From: Hymenoscyphus infarciens
Taxonomy: Eukaryota; Ascomycota; Leotiomycetes; Helotiales; Helotiaceae
Assembly (NCBI GenBank): GCA_001414345.1
Contig: LLCB01000190.1
Coordinates: forward strand, 1 to 64,000
Reading direction: 5' to 3'
Length of the DNA stretch: 64,000 bases
The first letter of the stretch is position 1, and each line of letters opens with the position of its first letter. The notes under the pieces are model-generated. The model was given only the letters and a program-made list of their open reading frames with translations. It searched no databases and had not been told where the DNA came from. A program made the translations under genes and the position numbers. Shown one piece after another: positions 8,836 to 22,600 of the stretch.

Positions 8836-11292
8836 TCAAAAGAACTTTCCGACCGTGACGTTACCAACCCCGGAATCACTGACTACTTCGTCATTGTCAG
8901 CGTACTCCGAAGTGCCGTCAGCGTGTCTTGCAATGTATGCAGGTCGATCCAATGCATCAAATTGACGACCGGTAAACTTTGCAATGCCAAACTGAAACGT
9001 GATTCTAAGGATGAAAGCCCCAAATCCCCAGAGCAAGCTGCCAACCGGAGCAGCGACAAAAGCACCAAAGACACTCCAGTCGTTGGCATATAGACCTCCC
9101 TCAAGAAGGATGAGGTTGGCACCATCCTGTGCGTTACCAAAATATATGGTTCCAAAGATAAAAACGGTCAATATGCCACCCACTCCACCGACTACAACCT
9201 CGAATCCACGCCACCAGTGAAATCGGTCGCTCAGGCCAAGGACAAGAACCGGGATGGAAGAGGCAGAAAACAAATCCGAGATCAAGAAAATCTGCAAAAT
9301 ACTGGGAGCCCTCAGAGCCAGAACGACAACAGGAAATATAAGCAAAACCACGGCCCCACGGATCCACCAAATGTTGAGTCTATTGCGGAAAATATCGTTT
9401 GACGCCGTGGAAACGAGTGCTGACTGGAAACTGTCAAAAGCCGCAGTGCTGAGGGAAACAACCATTACAAGGACAATCCCCACCGTCCACGCTGGAAGTT
9501 TCTCCAAGAGATAGAAGAAAGCGACACTCCCATCCTGCTCAATGTTGGTTGGGTCCAGAGCACCCGACCAGACAGCAATAAATCCTGTTGAACCGACTAG
9601 CGTCAAGATGAAAAGGACTATTACTGTGGCTACCGACACGCCAATCCATAGGTCCTTGTCGGTTTTGGAGGCAAATGCCCGGATCCAAAAATTGGAGAGG
9701 AAGAAGTCGTTGGTAAGAACGGCAATCGGAAGGATATATAGTAGTTGCCAGCCCAACAAAGTTGGTTTCGTCAGACCCGATGGTTCAATGAGACTAGTGT
9801 CAATCTTTGTCTCGACTCCAATTGCGATGGTGGCGATGATGACTAGAGATATATCAGCACGCAAAGGGCATTGCAGCAGACCGTGGCAACTGACTCAAGC
9901 CAATGACCATGGCACCTTGAATATTATCCGTTATGAAGGAGATCTTGAATCCTCCCAAGGCTTTACAAGTTAGTTTACTGCTCAAAGCTTCCGTGGTGAT
10001 CTTACATGTGTAGATAGTGGTCACAGCACATTCAACAATGACCATTGGCAGGCCATCCATTCCCGTCAACGCAGGGATGATTTGCTGCAAGGCCGAGAGC
10101 TCAGCTACCATGTACAGAAACATGGTAGCACATGTCAAGAAGCTGATATAAATGGCAGTGATTACCCCATAACGCTGTCTCGTCCATTCGGTCAAGACGA
10201 AACCATCCGGACATTTTGACCTGATAATAGGGCCCAGATAGGCAAATATCAAGAGTGGTGCTGCGGAGCTAATGGCATAGACGACCACTCCCTGGACGCC
10301 CGCGATGGCTGCAAGTTGGGGATAAGAAAATAGGATCCCGGATCCCAGTGCTGTAAAAGAAGAGGTGTCTAGGTCAGCAATCACATTCGCGGGTGGGGGA
10401 AGGGAGGGTCATCGAAGCGGCAGACACTTTCCCACGCAAGCATTAACTTGATCGAGTATTACGGTACAATCTCAGCTTCGTCTTGACAAGAATCAAACAT
10501 CTCTTTCAGCCATATGGCATAGCTTGAAAGTTGGATTTTTGATGCTTGTTTTGACTTGGCGCCCGTAGTGAAGCCGCGCTGACCGTTTTGAGGTTGTCAC
10601 TCCTCTCAACACAACAGGTACGTCCGTCTTGCCAGTGCAATGCAAAAGACCCAAATCCTGGATTCGTGACAACCCTGAACAGCCAGCGGTATGGATGAAT
10701 ACGAACCTCTTCACAACTCATTCTCTCCCTCAAGGAACTTGTATCCTGCTGCTGCTGCTGCTTTGCGCTTGACGGGTTAAGATCACATCGGCTGCCGCTT
10801 CCTGGCTGACAGGCAGTTTGTTGGTGAGTACTAACCAGAGGCGATGAAGTTCAGAGCCAAGGGGATTGCTGAGAGCGCAGTGGTTAGCCAAAAGAACGGG
10901 GTGGTAGGAAAAGATAGACCCCTGAGAAGTTGTTTTCAGTAGTGGAAACTAGTCATAGGCAGACGTTGAATTTGACGAGAGTCGCTGAAATTAAAGTGGA
11001 AGTTCTGACCAGTCTGAGTTCTATTGCTTGCGAGAAATTCGCCCTATTGTCACTATCAGCCAAATGAATGGTGCGAATATACTGTGGTGCAACTCCCTAC
11101 CTTGGATTGGTGTCTCAATCGCCATGCGATGAAGCATCCAAAGACGCTGCGGGAGTGAATCAGCTGTCAGTCGCAATGGAGGCAGTACAGAATTTTGAGG
11201 TGGCAACCTTGCGGAGTACAGAATACATACAGAAATGCGCCATAGGTAAGAAAGATGATAGCATTGCTTGCTTGGGTAGAAGGTTGGCCCAT
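8836..11292 (-). CDS. Sodium:solute symporter family transporter
   Basis: The model gives a 530-residue multipass plasma-membrane transporter of the sodium:solute symporter (SSS) superfamily, in the broad group with urea permease DUR3. The substrate cannot be assigned. Exons are 11292-11231, 11146-11101, 11043-11010, 10868-10836, 10350-10006, 9960-9895 and 9842-8836. All introns are GT-AG and in phase. The start is MGQPSTQASNAIIFLTYGAF, then FIAWRLR, EFLASNRTQT, IPLALNFIASALGSGILFSY, CPDGFVLTEWTRQRYG, TIYTSLGGFKISFITDNIQG, TNDFFLSNFW, KTDKDLWIGV, STAAFDSFQSALVSTASNDI and a C-terminal FDALDRPAY. Two features are unusual: a 33-nt exon 4 (10868-10836) and a 485-nt intron after it containing a CTG-repeat tract near 10749. 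No frame-breaking lesions were seen. Confidence 0.85.
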
Positions 11293-11690
11293 CTTGAGAG
11301 CTTGGTTTAGTAGTATGGATGGTATGGTACGCAGGAGTAAGTTGACTCTTGCTCTTGACGTGGAAAAGGATGAGGGTTCTGATGAACAGACGGGAGGAGA
11401 TGAAGAATTTGAAGTAGTGCACAGGGTTATGGGTTAAGCTTGGGTCCGAAAGGGAAAGGCTTCAACAAAATCCGATGGCGGGGCGAGAGAAGAGACTTTG
11501 GAACCAATAGCCGTGCTAGTTACCAATATTAATTGTGCAATTTGTGTAACTGGTGCACGTGTTGTGCTAATTTATGCAAAGACGGGACGACACAGCCACT
11601 CACAGCAAGTTCTATAAGCCACCGCGTGAAATATGATTCCCAGCTATCTGAAATAGCCGAGCCTACCTAGGTACGTGCTAGTTAAGCTTT
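11293..11690. promoter_or_regulatory. Symporter upstream region at island edge
   Basis: This is the upstream region of the leftward symporter gene, running into the AT-rich retrotransposon block. Composition is still normal here. No gene is supported. Confidence 0.45.
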
Positions 11691-11992
11691 AGACATTACT
11701 ATTATCTGTATTATTTAGGTTTTAGACTTTTATATAGTCTGATCTTCTATATATAAATACTCTAACTCTTTTCTAGTTAGAAAAAGCTAATTTAGTCTTT
11801 TTCTTTAAGTTAGAATCTAGTATTTATATATATTATTCTATAGAGCGTACTCTTATATACCGCTTCTATAGTTGTATATATTTTATATTATTATATTAAA
11901 AGACTAAATTCGACTTTACTAGAGATAGCTTATTATAATATCTTATTTAAATATATTAATATACTTATTTTAACTTTAATTTAACTTAGATT
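11690..11992 (+). mobile_element. Truncated LTR-element fragment
   Basis: About 11690-11889 aligns, with many C-to-T and G-to-A differences, to the 3' two-thirds of the 308-bp LTR found at 29842-30149; the shared blocks include GAGTTAG, AGTATTTATATA and CTTCTATAGTTG. About 11890-11992 matches the start of that element's internal region. It ends abruptly at 11992 where another LTR begins. It is a 5'-truncated relic into which the large gypsy element was inserted, so it is one of the oldest layers of this block. Confidence 0.65.
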
Positions 11993-12387
11993 TATAATAG
12001 TACGCTATTCTGAATTACTAGTATTCGTGAAACTGCCGATACTTCTAGGCCGAGATTATAAATAACTAATACTTATACGACTGAAGATATCGAAGATATT
12101 AATATCTTATATTTATATATAAAAGAGATTAAGATCTAGATATTATATATTTAGCTTTTTAGCTCTTATTATTTAGTATTAGCTATACTAGACAGGGCTC
12201 GGTTATTATTATTATTAGAACTTAGTAGTTTCTAATCTCTTATATATAGATGTTTATAGTTAGTATAGAAGAGAGATAGTTTTTCCTTTTCTTCTTTACT
12301 AGAGCCTAGTATTTATATATATTATTCTACTCTAAACGTACTCTTATATACTTCTTTAGTAGTAGTATTATATTTTATACTATTATA
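11993..12387 (+). repeat. 5' LTR of the host gypsy element
   Basis: It starts TATAATAGTACGC and ends TACTATTATA, and is similar along its length to 35157-35550. Its second half is also related to the LTR of the 29842-32548 element, so the two belong to one family or to sister families. Confidence 0.65.
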
Positions 12388-13870
12388 TAAAAAAGAAAAA
12401 CTCTTCTTTACTAGTAATAGCTTTAATAATATCTCTTTTAAGCTTATTATTACTTTTTATTTTAAATTTAATTTAGCTTAGATTTAGACTATAATAATAA
12501 TATTCTTAATTAGCTAGGAAATCAGAGACCTTCTAGATAGCTAGTAATACTAGGGTTTAGTATTTATATAAATAACTAGTAAAAATCGTATTATTAAGAT
12601 ATTAAAAGATTAGAATATACTAAGTATTTCTAAGAATCCTAATAACTCTCTTAGTATAGAGACTACTATATACGATTTAGATAGTTAATATACTATAGTT
12701 ATCTAGAAGACTCTTAAATCGACCTCTTTATCTCTCTCTAATTCATAGTTTAATATATTAGAACTAGGAGTAACCTTAGCTCTCTTAAGCTCTACTTTCT
12801 AGTATAGAGCTCTCTATTAAGGAAAACAGTTAAGTACTTATTAAAAGGTCTCTAACTTATACCTATATACCTAAGAATAATAAAAAGTCTAAAAATAATA
12901 AAGGTAAGAGTATAGCTTCTTAAAGCTAGTAAGACTAATAAGACTTTTTAAATAGAAATAAGATATAGAGTATAATATAAGTTATAAAAGTAAAAGACTA
13001 AGAAAAAGAAGATAGAATTATATAATAAGATAACTAAATTATATAATTAGTAGACTTAGTATAATAAATTAGTAGATATCTACTAGGTAATAATTAGAGT
13101 CTAAGTCTCTACTAACCTATTTAAACTCCTTCTTTATACTCTTCTACTATACTAGACTATTATTAGATATATAACTCTACTTATAATATTTTTCTCTTAT
13201 AATAATTATAATAATCTACTTCTTAACTATAACTTAAAAGCTTATTAAAAACCTAATAACTTATTAAAAGTAAAATTATAAAGAAAATTAAATCTTTAGA
13301 TAATAGTACTTTATCTACTTATAAGTAATAGAAGATATTAGTATATAATAGACTTTAAGTAAACGCTAACTATTATTATATACCTAAAACCTATAAAGCT
13401 CTTATCTAGAGAATAACTATAAAACTTACTAGAAACTACTTAAAGCCTTAATATAAGTTAAATATAAGTAATATAGCTTTTAAAGATTAATAAGATATAA
13501 TAGAACTTCTTAATTTATATTTCTTAACTAGTTATAAGAAAGAGAATACTTAGAATAAATTTTAAGTCTTATAAATAAGAGGAAAGAGTTATATAGAAGA
13601 AACCTTTTTAGAGTTTAGAGTATACTTCTTAAGTATAGCTATACTTAAAGAAATACTAGAGTTAGAAAGATTCTACTAAATATAAGATAAGATTATATCT
13701 TAGCTTTAAAATAGCTTTATATTAACTAAGAGAAAATAGAATTATAACTTTATTAAAATAGTAGTAGATCTTTTAATCTTAGATAAAGAAAAGTACTAAA
13801 ATACTAAGCTATTTATAACTAGTACTACTACTAAGCTAGTTAGTATAACCTTATTATTTAAAAAGATAAA
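12388..13870 (+). pseudogene. gag-like remnant of host gypsy element
   Basis: This internal region parallels the gag region of the younger related copy at 30150-31520. Shared landmarks include CTAGTGATACTAGGGTTTAGT-type text (12545), the segment around 13300-13360 and the TACTAAAATACTAAG motif (13794). It is saturated with TA dinucleotides and stop codons. It is broken at 13870 by insertion of the minus-strand element. No usable frame remains. Confidence 0.6.
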
Positions 13871-14061
13871 TGTGACGGCTCTCTATAAATATACAAAGAG
13901 AGTGCTTATAGAATAGTACCTAATATTAAGGAAAACTAAACTAAAGAGAAAAGCGAAGAGTATAAGTACTCTAGCTTTATTTATATATATTAAGTAAAGC
14001 TTTAGTAAAGCCTTAGCCTAACCTAGTTATGTAAGTGACGTATATAACTAGGACTATTATA
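13871..14061 (-). repeat. LTR of minus-strand gypsy copy 1 (3' LTR)
   Basis: It begins TGTGACGGCTCTC and ends GGACTATTATA. It matches 19480-19670, 25088-25278 and 33535-33725. The four LTRs differ mainly by C/T and G/A transitions. Confidence 0.9.
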
Positions 14062-17000
14062 CTACTCTCTCTTTAAATAGGCCTTCTATAACTAAGTAGC
14101 TTTATCCTCTTTTAATATAGGAGTATTAAGCTCTAGCTTACTATAATCCTCCTTCCTAGCCTTATATACTACTTTCTATAGTAGAAGAGCTTCTAGGGGA
14201 CTAGCTATTTTTAGCTTCTCTAAATAGAACCTCTCTACTAGTTATAGTATATATATTAGTTATTAAGCTAGATACTAATTAAGGTCTTTATTATAGCCTT
14301 TCTACTTAATTTAATAATAGAAGAACTACTATCTCTTCTTATTAGCTAGTATTTCTTTAACCTCTTATTCCTCTTCTTTATTTATAATAATTAGTAAAGG
14401 TAGTATAACTACTTATCCTAGTAAGAGATCGTCTATAGCCTTATATAACTTCTTAGAAGTAAAGATAGAATAAACTTTAATAGAAGCTAGTAGTTATAAT
14501 TAGAAAGTAGAACCTACTTCTTTAAGAATCTTAAAAGGGCTAGCTATCTAGTAGTCTAGCTTTTAGCTTAGTTATTAAGTTACTTAGTCCTTTATTATAA
14601 TAAAGACTATATCTTCTACTTTAAAATCAACGTCTTATTTATATTTATTTATATTTTATTTCTTCTTCTATTAAGCTTTTAATATATTTACTTAGCTAAT
14701 GTCTAAGACCTCTTAGATTATCTTTATAACTACTATAGCTTCTTCTTATAATAGCTATTCTTTTATATTAGCTAGTTCTAGTATTTACTAGTTAAACAGG
14801 GTTCTTAGTATATATCCTTTTTATAACTTAAAAAGTAATATTCTAATAGTATTATAAAGTAGTACTAACTATATATAGTCTATTATTAGAAGGATTTTAG
14901 ACTAATTAGTATAATAATAATTAATATATAGTTATAAGTATTAATTAAAGTATTAATTTATAATCTTAGTCTAGTTATTTATTTAAGTATAGTTTATAGT
15001 TAAGAGTTAAAGCTAAATACCTAGGATTTAAGTAAACTCTCTCTAGAATATAGTAATAAAGTAAGAGCCTTTATCTAATATTATACTTTCTAGAATCTTA
15101 TAGTATTATAAAACGTATTTAATATATAACTTTACTATCTATTTAGAAGTGATATTCTTATAGTAAGGTATTAAAATAAACTATTTAGATAAGTAGTCTA
15201 TTACTATAAATATATTATTATAATTATACTTATTAACTAAAAAGGACTTAAAATCTATAACTATATATTATTATATATATAGTAGTATTAGGAGTAGGTA
15301 TAGATAGCTAAGTATTTTATCTTAAGAAACGTTTACTCTTCTATATTTATAATAGTTTTATATATATCTTATAATATTAGCTTTTATATTTTACTAGATA
15401 TATCTTAAATATAGAATCTAATAGGTTTTATCTCTCTTTAAATAAGCTAAAAGTATCTAATTATAAGCCTTATAAATTAAGTCTATTCTTAGTATATCTA
15501 TATCTAGTACTATTAAGTAGTTTTAGTAAAGTAAAAAGCCTTCTTCTAAGATATATAGGGAATTAGTATTAGTTTTAGCTTATACTTATATAGCTTAAAG
15601 TGTTATAGTATCCTTATTTACTTAGTAGATTTATTCTAAAAGTATAAATAATTCTTAGAAGTAGTTATTATTAACTAGAGCTAGTATAATCAAGCTTATT
15701 TCAACTCCTAGGTCTTTAAGTGCTTCTATATTAACTTATTCCTTTATTAGGAGTATATAAGTCTAGTATTACTTTTTAAGTTCCTTTTATAAGTATATCT
15801 TATTTACTTTATAAGTTAAAGTATCTATCTTACTATTCTTATACCTTAAATAGAATATAATAATAAAATAATACTTAGCTAAGGCTTTAGCCTACCTTAC
15901 TTAATAAGTAGTAAGTTACTTAGTAGTTATAAAGTACTTAAGTACCTTATAATTAGTATAAATATAGATTTTTAAATAAGTACTTTATAGTTCTAGTCTC
16001 TATTTTATAAGTAAGTATATAATAGTAAGTAGCTCTTTATTATATATTTTATAGTTATACTTAGCTAGAGATATAGTCTTACTAAAGTAGGCTATAGAGT
16101 ACTATTCTCTATTAGCTTATTATTATTATAATACTCTAGTAATAATTCTATTTAAAGCGTCTATCTTAATTATAATAAAGAGGTTAAAAGAGTAGTAGTA
16201 GAAGATTAGTATAAAGGTAAGTACTACCTTTAAGTTTTTAAACACTTCTTAGTACTCTTTATTAAAATTAAAAAGCATATTATTCTATATTAGGTATACT
16301 AAGAGCTTTATAATTATACTATAGTTCTAGATAAACCTTTAGTAGAAGTTATAGAAACTAAAGAAGCTTTAAATACCTTTTACTATCTTTAGAGCTTACT
16401 ATTTCTATACTACTAAGACCTTTTTAGAATCTACTTTAATACTATTAGTATTAATAATAAATCTAAGAAATTTTATCTTTTTAATATTAAACTTATACTT
16501 CTTAATATTAACTTATAACTTAGTATTTTTAAAACGTTAAAGGACTTTTTATATATACTCTTTATATTTAAAGACGTTTAATAAGTAGATAAGGATATTA
16601 TCTAAGTAAGTAGAGTAGAAGTTGTTTAGATAGTTAAATAAGACGTTATTTATATAATACTAGTAAATAGATAAGCTATTTATTAGACTAAATAGTAGAA
16701 CTTTATACTTATACGTTCTATAATAGGTATAAAAAGTAGTTAATTCCTTAGTATCTAGATCTATTTATATATAGTAGAAGGCTTACTAGATATCTAGCTT
16801 AGTAAAAATATAAGCTTAACTAATATATATAAGCGTTTTATTAATTAGAGGTAATAAATAGTAGTCTTTTTAAGTAAGATTATTAAGTTTTTAGAAGTTA
16901 ATATAGAAACGTAGCCTTTTATCTACTTTCTTTATAAATAGAATAAGAGTAGTAAAAGAAGACTAGCTATATTTAATAAACCCTTTATAAAGATTCTCTA

Positions 17001-19479
17001 AGATATATTCCTTTATAGCTAATAACTCTTTTATAGATATCTTATATAGAGAGGAATATTTAAGAGTATTTAAACTTTTAAGATTAATCTTATAGTTATA
17101 GTATTAGTAAGATAAGAGAGTGTCTAAGGTAGCCTTAGAAAATACCTCTTTAAAGTCCTAGTACTTATTAAGAAGAGTAATATTAGAGGTTATATCTAGT
17201 TCTTAATTAACTATAATAGTATTAATTTTATATATACTTATAGTAAATATCTTACTATTTTCTTAGAGTAAGTAATAATATATTTCTATAACTAAAATAG
17301 CTAAAATATTAATAATAGAGTCTAACTTCTTTAAAATAAAGGGTTTCTAATAGTATACTAAGGTAAGTACCTTCTTTATAACACTTTTAAGTTCCTTCTT
17401 TATAACCTAGTATTTTACTTATATTAAGAACTTATAGCCTCCCTTATTATATATAGTTAGAGTATAACTAGCTAGGGTTATAATATTAATTTTAAGGTAA
17501 TCTATAAGCTCTAAAAGTCTTCTACCTTATTAGTGTTATTCGTCTATTTCTATAGCTTAGTTATAAATATTAGCTTTATCCTAGTAAGAGAGTATAAAGT
17601 CTTTTAGTTATATAGTGTCTTAAGAGAGAGGAGTTAGTTATTAAGTAGAGAAGTAAGACTTAAGATTATTAAGCTAGAGTAGTTTTTAATAAGTTACGTT
17701 AATATTAATATAAAAGTACTTAAAGAACCTCTAATTAAGAATAATATTATATAAACCTAAGTCTAAGAGAATAAATAGTATATTAAAGAATTTATAACTA
17801 TTTAAGATATAATTTAAAAGGAGATAGTATATAGCTTTACTTTTAATTTCTCTATTATATTTATAAATCTTAATAAAAGTAGGAAGTCTTTTAGTCTTTA
17901 AACTATAAAACTTTATAAAGTTATAACTAAGTTATATATTTATAAAAGAAAAGGTATTTACTCTAAAGTTACTAAAAGTAGTAGTTTATATACTAAATCT
18001 ATTAATAGTTATTATACTAGGTAAAGTAAATACTTTTCTACTAATTAATAACTATAGATTAATCTTAGAGAGATTAATCCTATATTTATCTAAGAAGGAG
18101 TCTTTTCTTAGACTTCTTCGTTTCCTAACTTTAAGCTAGTATCTTTTCTTTTAAGCTCTTTAAAGTTAACCTTATATATCCTTAGCTTTAGATAATCCTT
18201 AATATAATAACTAGGCTTACTATAGTTAAAGCACTTATCTAATAGTTCTAGAGTTAAGTAGTTATTTATAATAAGGGTGTTAAAGCGTCTAAGAGGGATA
18301 AAAGGGGCTATAGAGGAAGAAGGGCTAGTAGATATAGGAGTAGGTATATATAGGTTTAGAGTAAGAGGAAAGTTTATTACTTATATCTTTTAAGAAGCGA
18401 GATTTTAAAGGTTACTATTAATACTACTTATAAGATTATAAAAGGAGTTTATATCTCTCTTAGCTTAGAACTTAGTAATAATAAGAGATTAGTATAGTAT
18501 AAGGGTTAACTTATTCTATAAGTCTTTTACCTAGTCTTATAAAAGAACTTTAGCTTTATTTATAAGTTATTAGAACTTAGTATAGAAGTTATAGAAAGTT
18601 TCTATCTTTAATATAATAAGGTCTTAGTATTAGATATAAGCTTCTTAGTATAAGTAAAAGCTAATAATAATATTTTAGAAGTAAGTTAATATCTTTTTAT
18701 AGCTATAGAACTAGTTAATAGTATTAAACTTATATCTTAGGTAAATATAGTTTTAAGCTCTTTTAAAAGTATAGTAGTAAATTAAATTTATTCTTACTTT
18801 CTTAAACTTAAAATAGTTAATATTAATAGATAACTTTATTATAATTTTAGTTTCTTAGATTATATAAGTAAATTCGTCTTTTATAGTAAATTAATAAGAA
18901 TTAGCTATTTTACTTATCTTCTTAGATAATAGAACTATAGAAGAGGAATAAGTTATATTAAGAGTTTATAGCTAAATAGAGGTATATTAATAAGAAGTAC
19001 TAGCTATATTTAAAGTATTTACTTTAAGTTTATAAACTTTACTTATTAATAAGGTTATTACTTTAAGGATTTATTATAAGGTAAAGTTAGATAAAGGTAA
19101 TTTAGAGATCTTATACTATAAAGAACTAGTAGTTACTTTAGTAGAAGGAGGTAGTAGTAGTATAGTAATAGCTAGTATATATGTTTTTTTAAGTTAAGTT
19201 CTTAAACTAGATTAGGATATAATATTAATAGAAGAGAGAAGAGGGATTAGCTCTACTAACTCTAGAATAGAGTAGAATAGTTCTTAGGTTAATAAGTTAC
19301 TTTTAAAGAACTCGACATAGCTAATAGAAGAATACTAGACCTTACTACTTAATATAAATAAGTTAGGCTTTATAGAAGAGGATAGTAAATTTAGTAGATT
19401 TAATATAAGTAAATATATATATTATTATTAGAATATTAGTAAAAGCCTTCCTAAGTAAAGAGGGAGAGTTTAGTTTTAG

Positions 19480-19670
19480 TATAATAGCTCTCTATAAATA
19501 TATAAAGAGAGTACTTATAGAATAGTACCTAATATTAAGGAAAACTAAACTAAAGAGAAAAGCGAAGAGTATAAGTACTCTAGCTTTATTTATATATATT
19601 AAGCGAAGCCTCGGCAAAGCCTCGGCCTAACCTGGTTACGTGAGTGACGTATATGACTAGGACTATTATA
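19480..19670 (-). repeat. LTR of minus-strand gypsy copy 1 (5' LTR)
   Basis: This 191-bp copy keeps more G and C (for example AAGCCTCGGCAAAGCCTCGG) than the left LTR of the same element, so the two ends were mutated to different extents. Confidence 0.9.
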
Positions 19671-22600
19671 ATAAATACTTTTTAATCCTTATCTAGCTTT
19701 ATACTAAAACCCTCTCTACTTATATATAGACTCTATTCTATCTCTTAGAAGATTTTATAAACTTCTAGACTCTCTTCTACTAGTAAAAAATAAAAGACTA
19801 CGTTAATAGACTAAGTCTTTACTAGTATAAAGTATTACTATTATAGTAAGCCTAGGTATTTTAAACCTAATTACTCTAATCTACCTAGTACTAATAAGAT
19901 AGATAATTAACCTAAAAAAGAATAACTATCTAAAGAGTACTCTAACTCTAATCTAAGTTAGAAGGAAAATAAAGAGACTTAGGTATAAATTCCTTTTTAA
20001 GCTTATATAAATATAACCTAGCTAAACTTAATATTTCTAAGCTTATAAGAGAAAAACAATTACTTATAAGTACTACTCTTAGTATATAAAGATATAGTAT
20101 TAAATTATAAGCTTTAGTAGATATAAAAGTAAATAGATACCTCTTTCTAAATTAACTTATAGCTTTATAATTATCTAAAGTAATAGGCTTATAGATTTAG
20201 AAATTACTATATTTAATATCTATTTATAGATATAATAATAGTACTAAAAGTTAGGTAATATACTTTAAATAACTATATCTAAATATAGATAAACGTTATA
20301 TTTATAACTATTCTTTTATTATTCTAATCTTCGATAATAAGACTTAATTATTAGTAATAAGTAGCTAAATTATTTTAAAGTCCTTTTTAACTCTTTAAAG
20401 AATTAGATTACTTAGCTAGCTAATTACTTCTTAACTCTCTACTTTAGTAAAGAAATTTTACTTTCTCTTTTTAACTAGAACTAGAAACTTATTTTAAATT
20501 ACTAGTTAGATATAAATTAAAGAGAATACGTAATCTATTAATAAGAAAGATATAAAAAGAGTAACTTATAGCTAAGTTATTACGTTTATCTATAATAATA
20601 CCTCTTATAAATTTAGTATCTAACTCTAGTCTAAAGTCTCTTTAAACTACTAATATAGCTCTAAAAGGCTAGACTCTATACTTATTTATTAGTAAAATAA
20701 GTATAAATACTATATATTTTAATATAAAATAACCTAATTTAGAATTCTATATAACTAGTATCTATAAGCTAGATTAGATTATTAATAAAAGATTAGCCTC
20801 TCTTTAAGATAATAATAAGACTAGAGCTCTAATATAAGCCTAACTCTTAAAGTATTACTCTTTATATAAAGACGTATTTTTAAAAGTAGCTTCTAATAAG
20901 CTTCTACTTTATTATAAATATAATTATAAGATTACTTTAAATAAACTACTTCTTAACTCCTTTTCGCTTCTATATTAATAGTTAACTATAGAGCTAAAAG
21001 CTATAAAGGAGTATTTTATAAAGAACCTAGATAAGAGGTTTATTATTCATAGTAATAGCTCTTTTACTTCTTTAATACTATTTATTAAAAAAGCTAATAG
21101 TAATAAGTTATAATTCTATATTAATTATAGAAAGCTAAATACTCTAACTTAAAATAATCTCTACTTAAACTCTTAAATTAATAAGCTATTTTTAAGAATA
21201 AGAATAGCTAAAATCTTTATTAAGTTAGATATATAATAAGCTTTCTACTATATCTAAGTAGATCTTAACTTAGAAGAGATAACTATATTTAGAACTAAAT
21301 ATAGTATATATAAATATAAAGTCTTCTCTTTTAGACTTTATAATAGCTTTACTATTTATTAATATTATATAAATAATATCTTAATTAACTATTTAAATAA
21401 CTTTTATATTACTTACTTAGATAATATTTTAATTTATTTAAATACTATTAAAGAATATAAGGAATAGAATAGGAAGGTTCTAAATCAGCTCTAAGAAGTA
21501 GAACTCTAGATAGATATTAAGAAAAGCGAATTTAGTATTACTAGAGTTAAATACTTAGGATTTATTTTAACTATAAAGAGATTTAAAGTTAATTCTAAAA
21601 AAGTAGAACCTCTATAAAACTAGGTCTAACCTACTACTATAATAGATATAAAGTCTTATCTAGGGTTTACTAGTTTCTATAAATAATTTATTAAAAATTA
21701 TACTAAAATTACTAAACCTCTAACTATAATAATATATCTTTTAAAGCCTTTTCTATAGATATCTAAATATAAAGTAGCTTTTAAAGTACTAAGAACTAGG
21801 TTACTTATAATCTAAACTATATACTACTTCGACCTTAATTATAATATAAAGCTAAAAATAGACTTTTTAGAAGAAGTAATAGTAGATATATTCTTATAAT
21901 AATATAATAGCTTTTAATATCTTATTAAGTTCTACTTCTATATTCTAGTTAGTCTTAAATTAAATTAAAAGATTTATAATAAAGAGTTATCTACTATTAT
22001 AAAAGTATTTAAGAAATAGTACTTTAAACTTATATTATTTTAAAAGTATATTAATATATATTTAGACTATAGATTACTAGAGTATTTTATAATAACTAAG
22101 CTACTTATAACTAAGTAAGTCTAATAGATAGAGTCTTTATTAGGCTTTAACTTCTAAATCTAATTTATATCTAGAAAGAATAATTAAAAGATAGATATAT
22201 TAACTAAATATAAATAAGATCTTAAAATATATAATTAAGCTAAATTAGATAGCTACTTATATACTCTTTTAGAACCTAATAAGTTAGACTCTTAAATTAA
22301 TACTAAACTTACTTAGAACTTTTTATAAGAATAATCTATATCTCTTACTACTATTTAGTTAGATATTATTCTAAGAATAAGTTTAAATATAATTTAAAAA
22401 TTAAAAGAAGAGAACTTATACTCTTTTTTTAGAAAGAACGTTATAAACTTCTAAAAAGATACTTCTTTTTATTAGATAATCTACTTCTCTCTAAGAATCG
22501 ACTTTATATTAGAAAGAATACTAAACTCTATATAAAACTAATCTAAGAAGCTTATAACTAAGTATCTAGTACTTATTTAAGTACAAAAAAGATATACTAA

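Larger units (their letters stand above)
13871..19670 (-). mobile_element. Minus-strand Ty3/gypsy element, copy 1
   Basis: This 5.8-kb element has 191-bp LTRs at 13871-14061 and 19480-19670 and a 5-bp target-site duplication ATAAA (13866-13870 and 19671-19675). It is oriented right to left. On the minus strand, next to the left LTR, lies a polypurine tract (AAAGAGAGAGTAGTA). The minus strand around 16585-16625 reads as the reverse-transcriptase active-site block, with YLDN in place of YLDD, consistent with a G-to-A mutation. Stops are everywhere and no ORF remains. It inserted into the gag-like region of the surrounding plus-strand element. A second copy of the family is at 25088-33725. Confidence 0.88.

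Noticed and set aside
11300..11430. Longer N-terminus of the symporter from the minus-strand ORF at 11021-11422
   Set aside because: The start at 11292 gives the family N-terminus and phase-correct exons. The longer ORF is in another frame.
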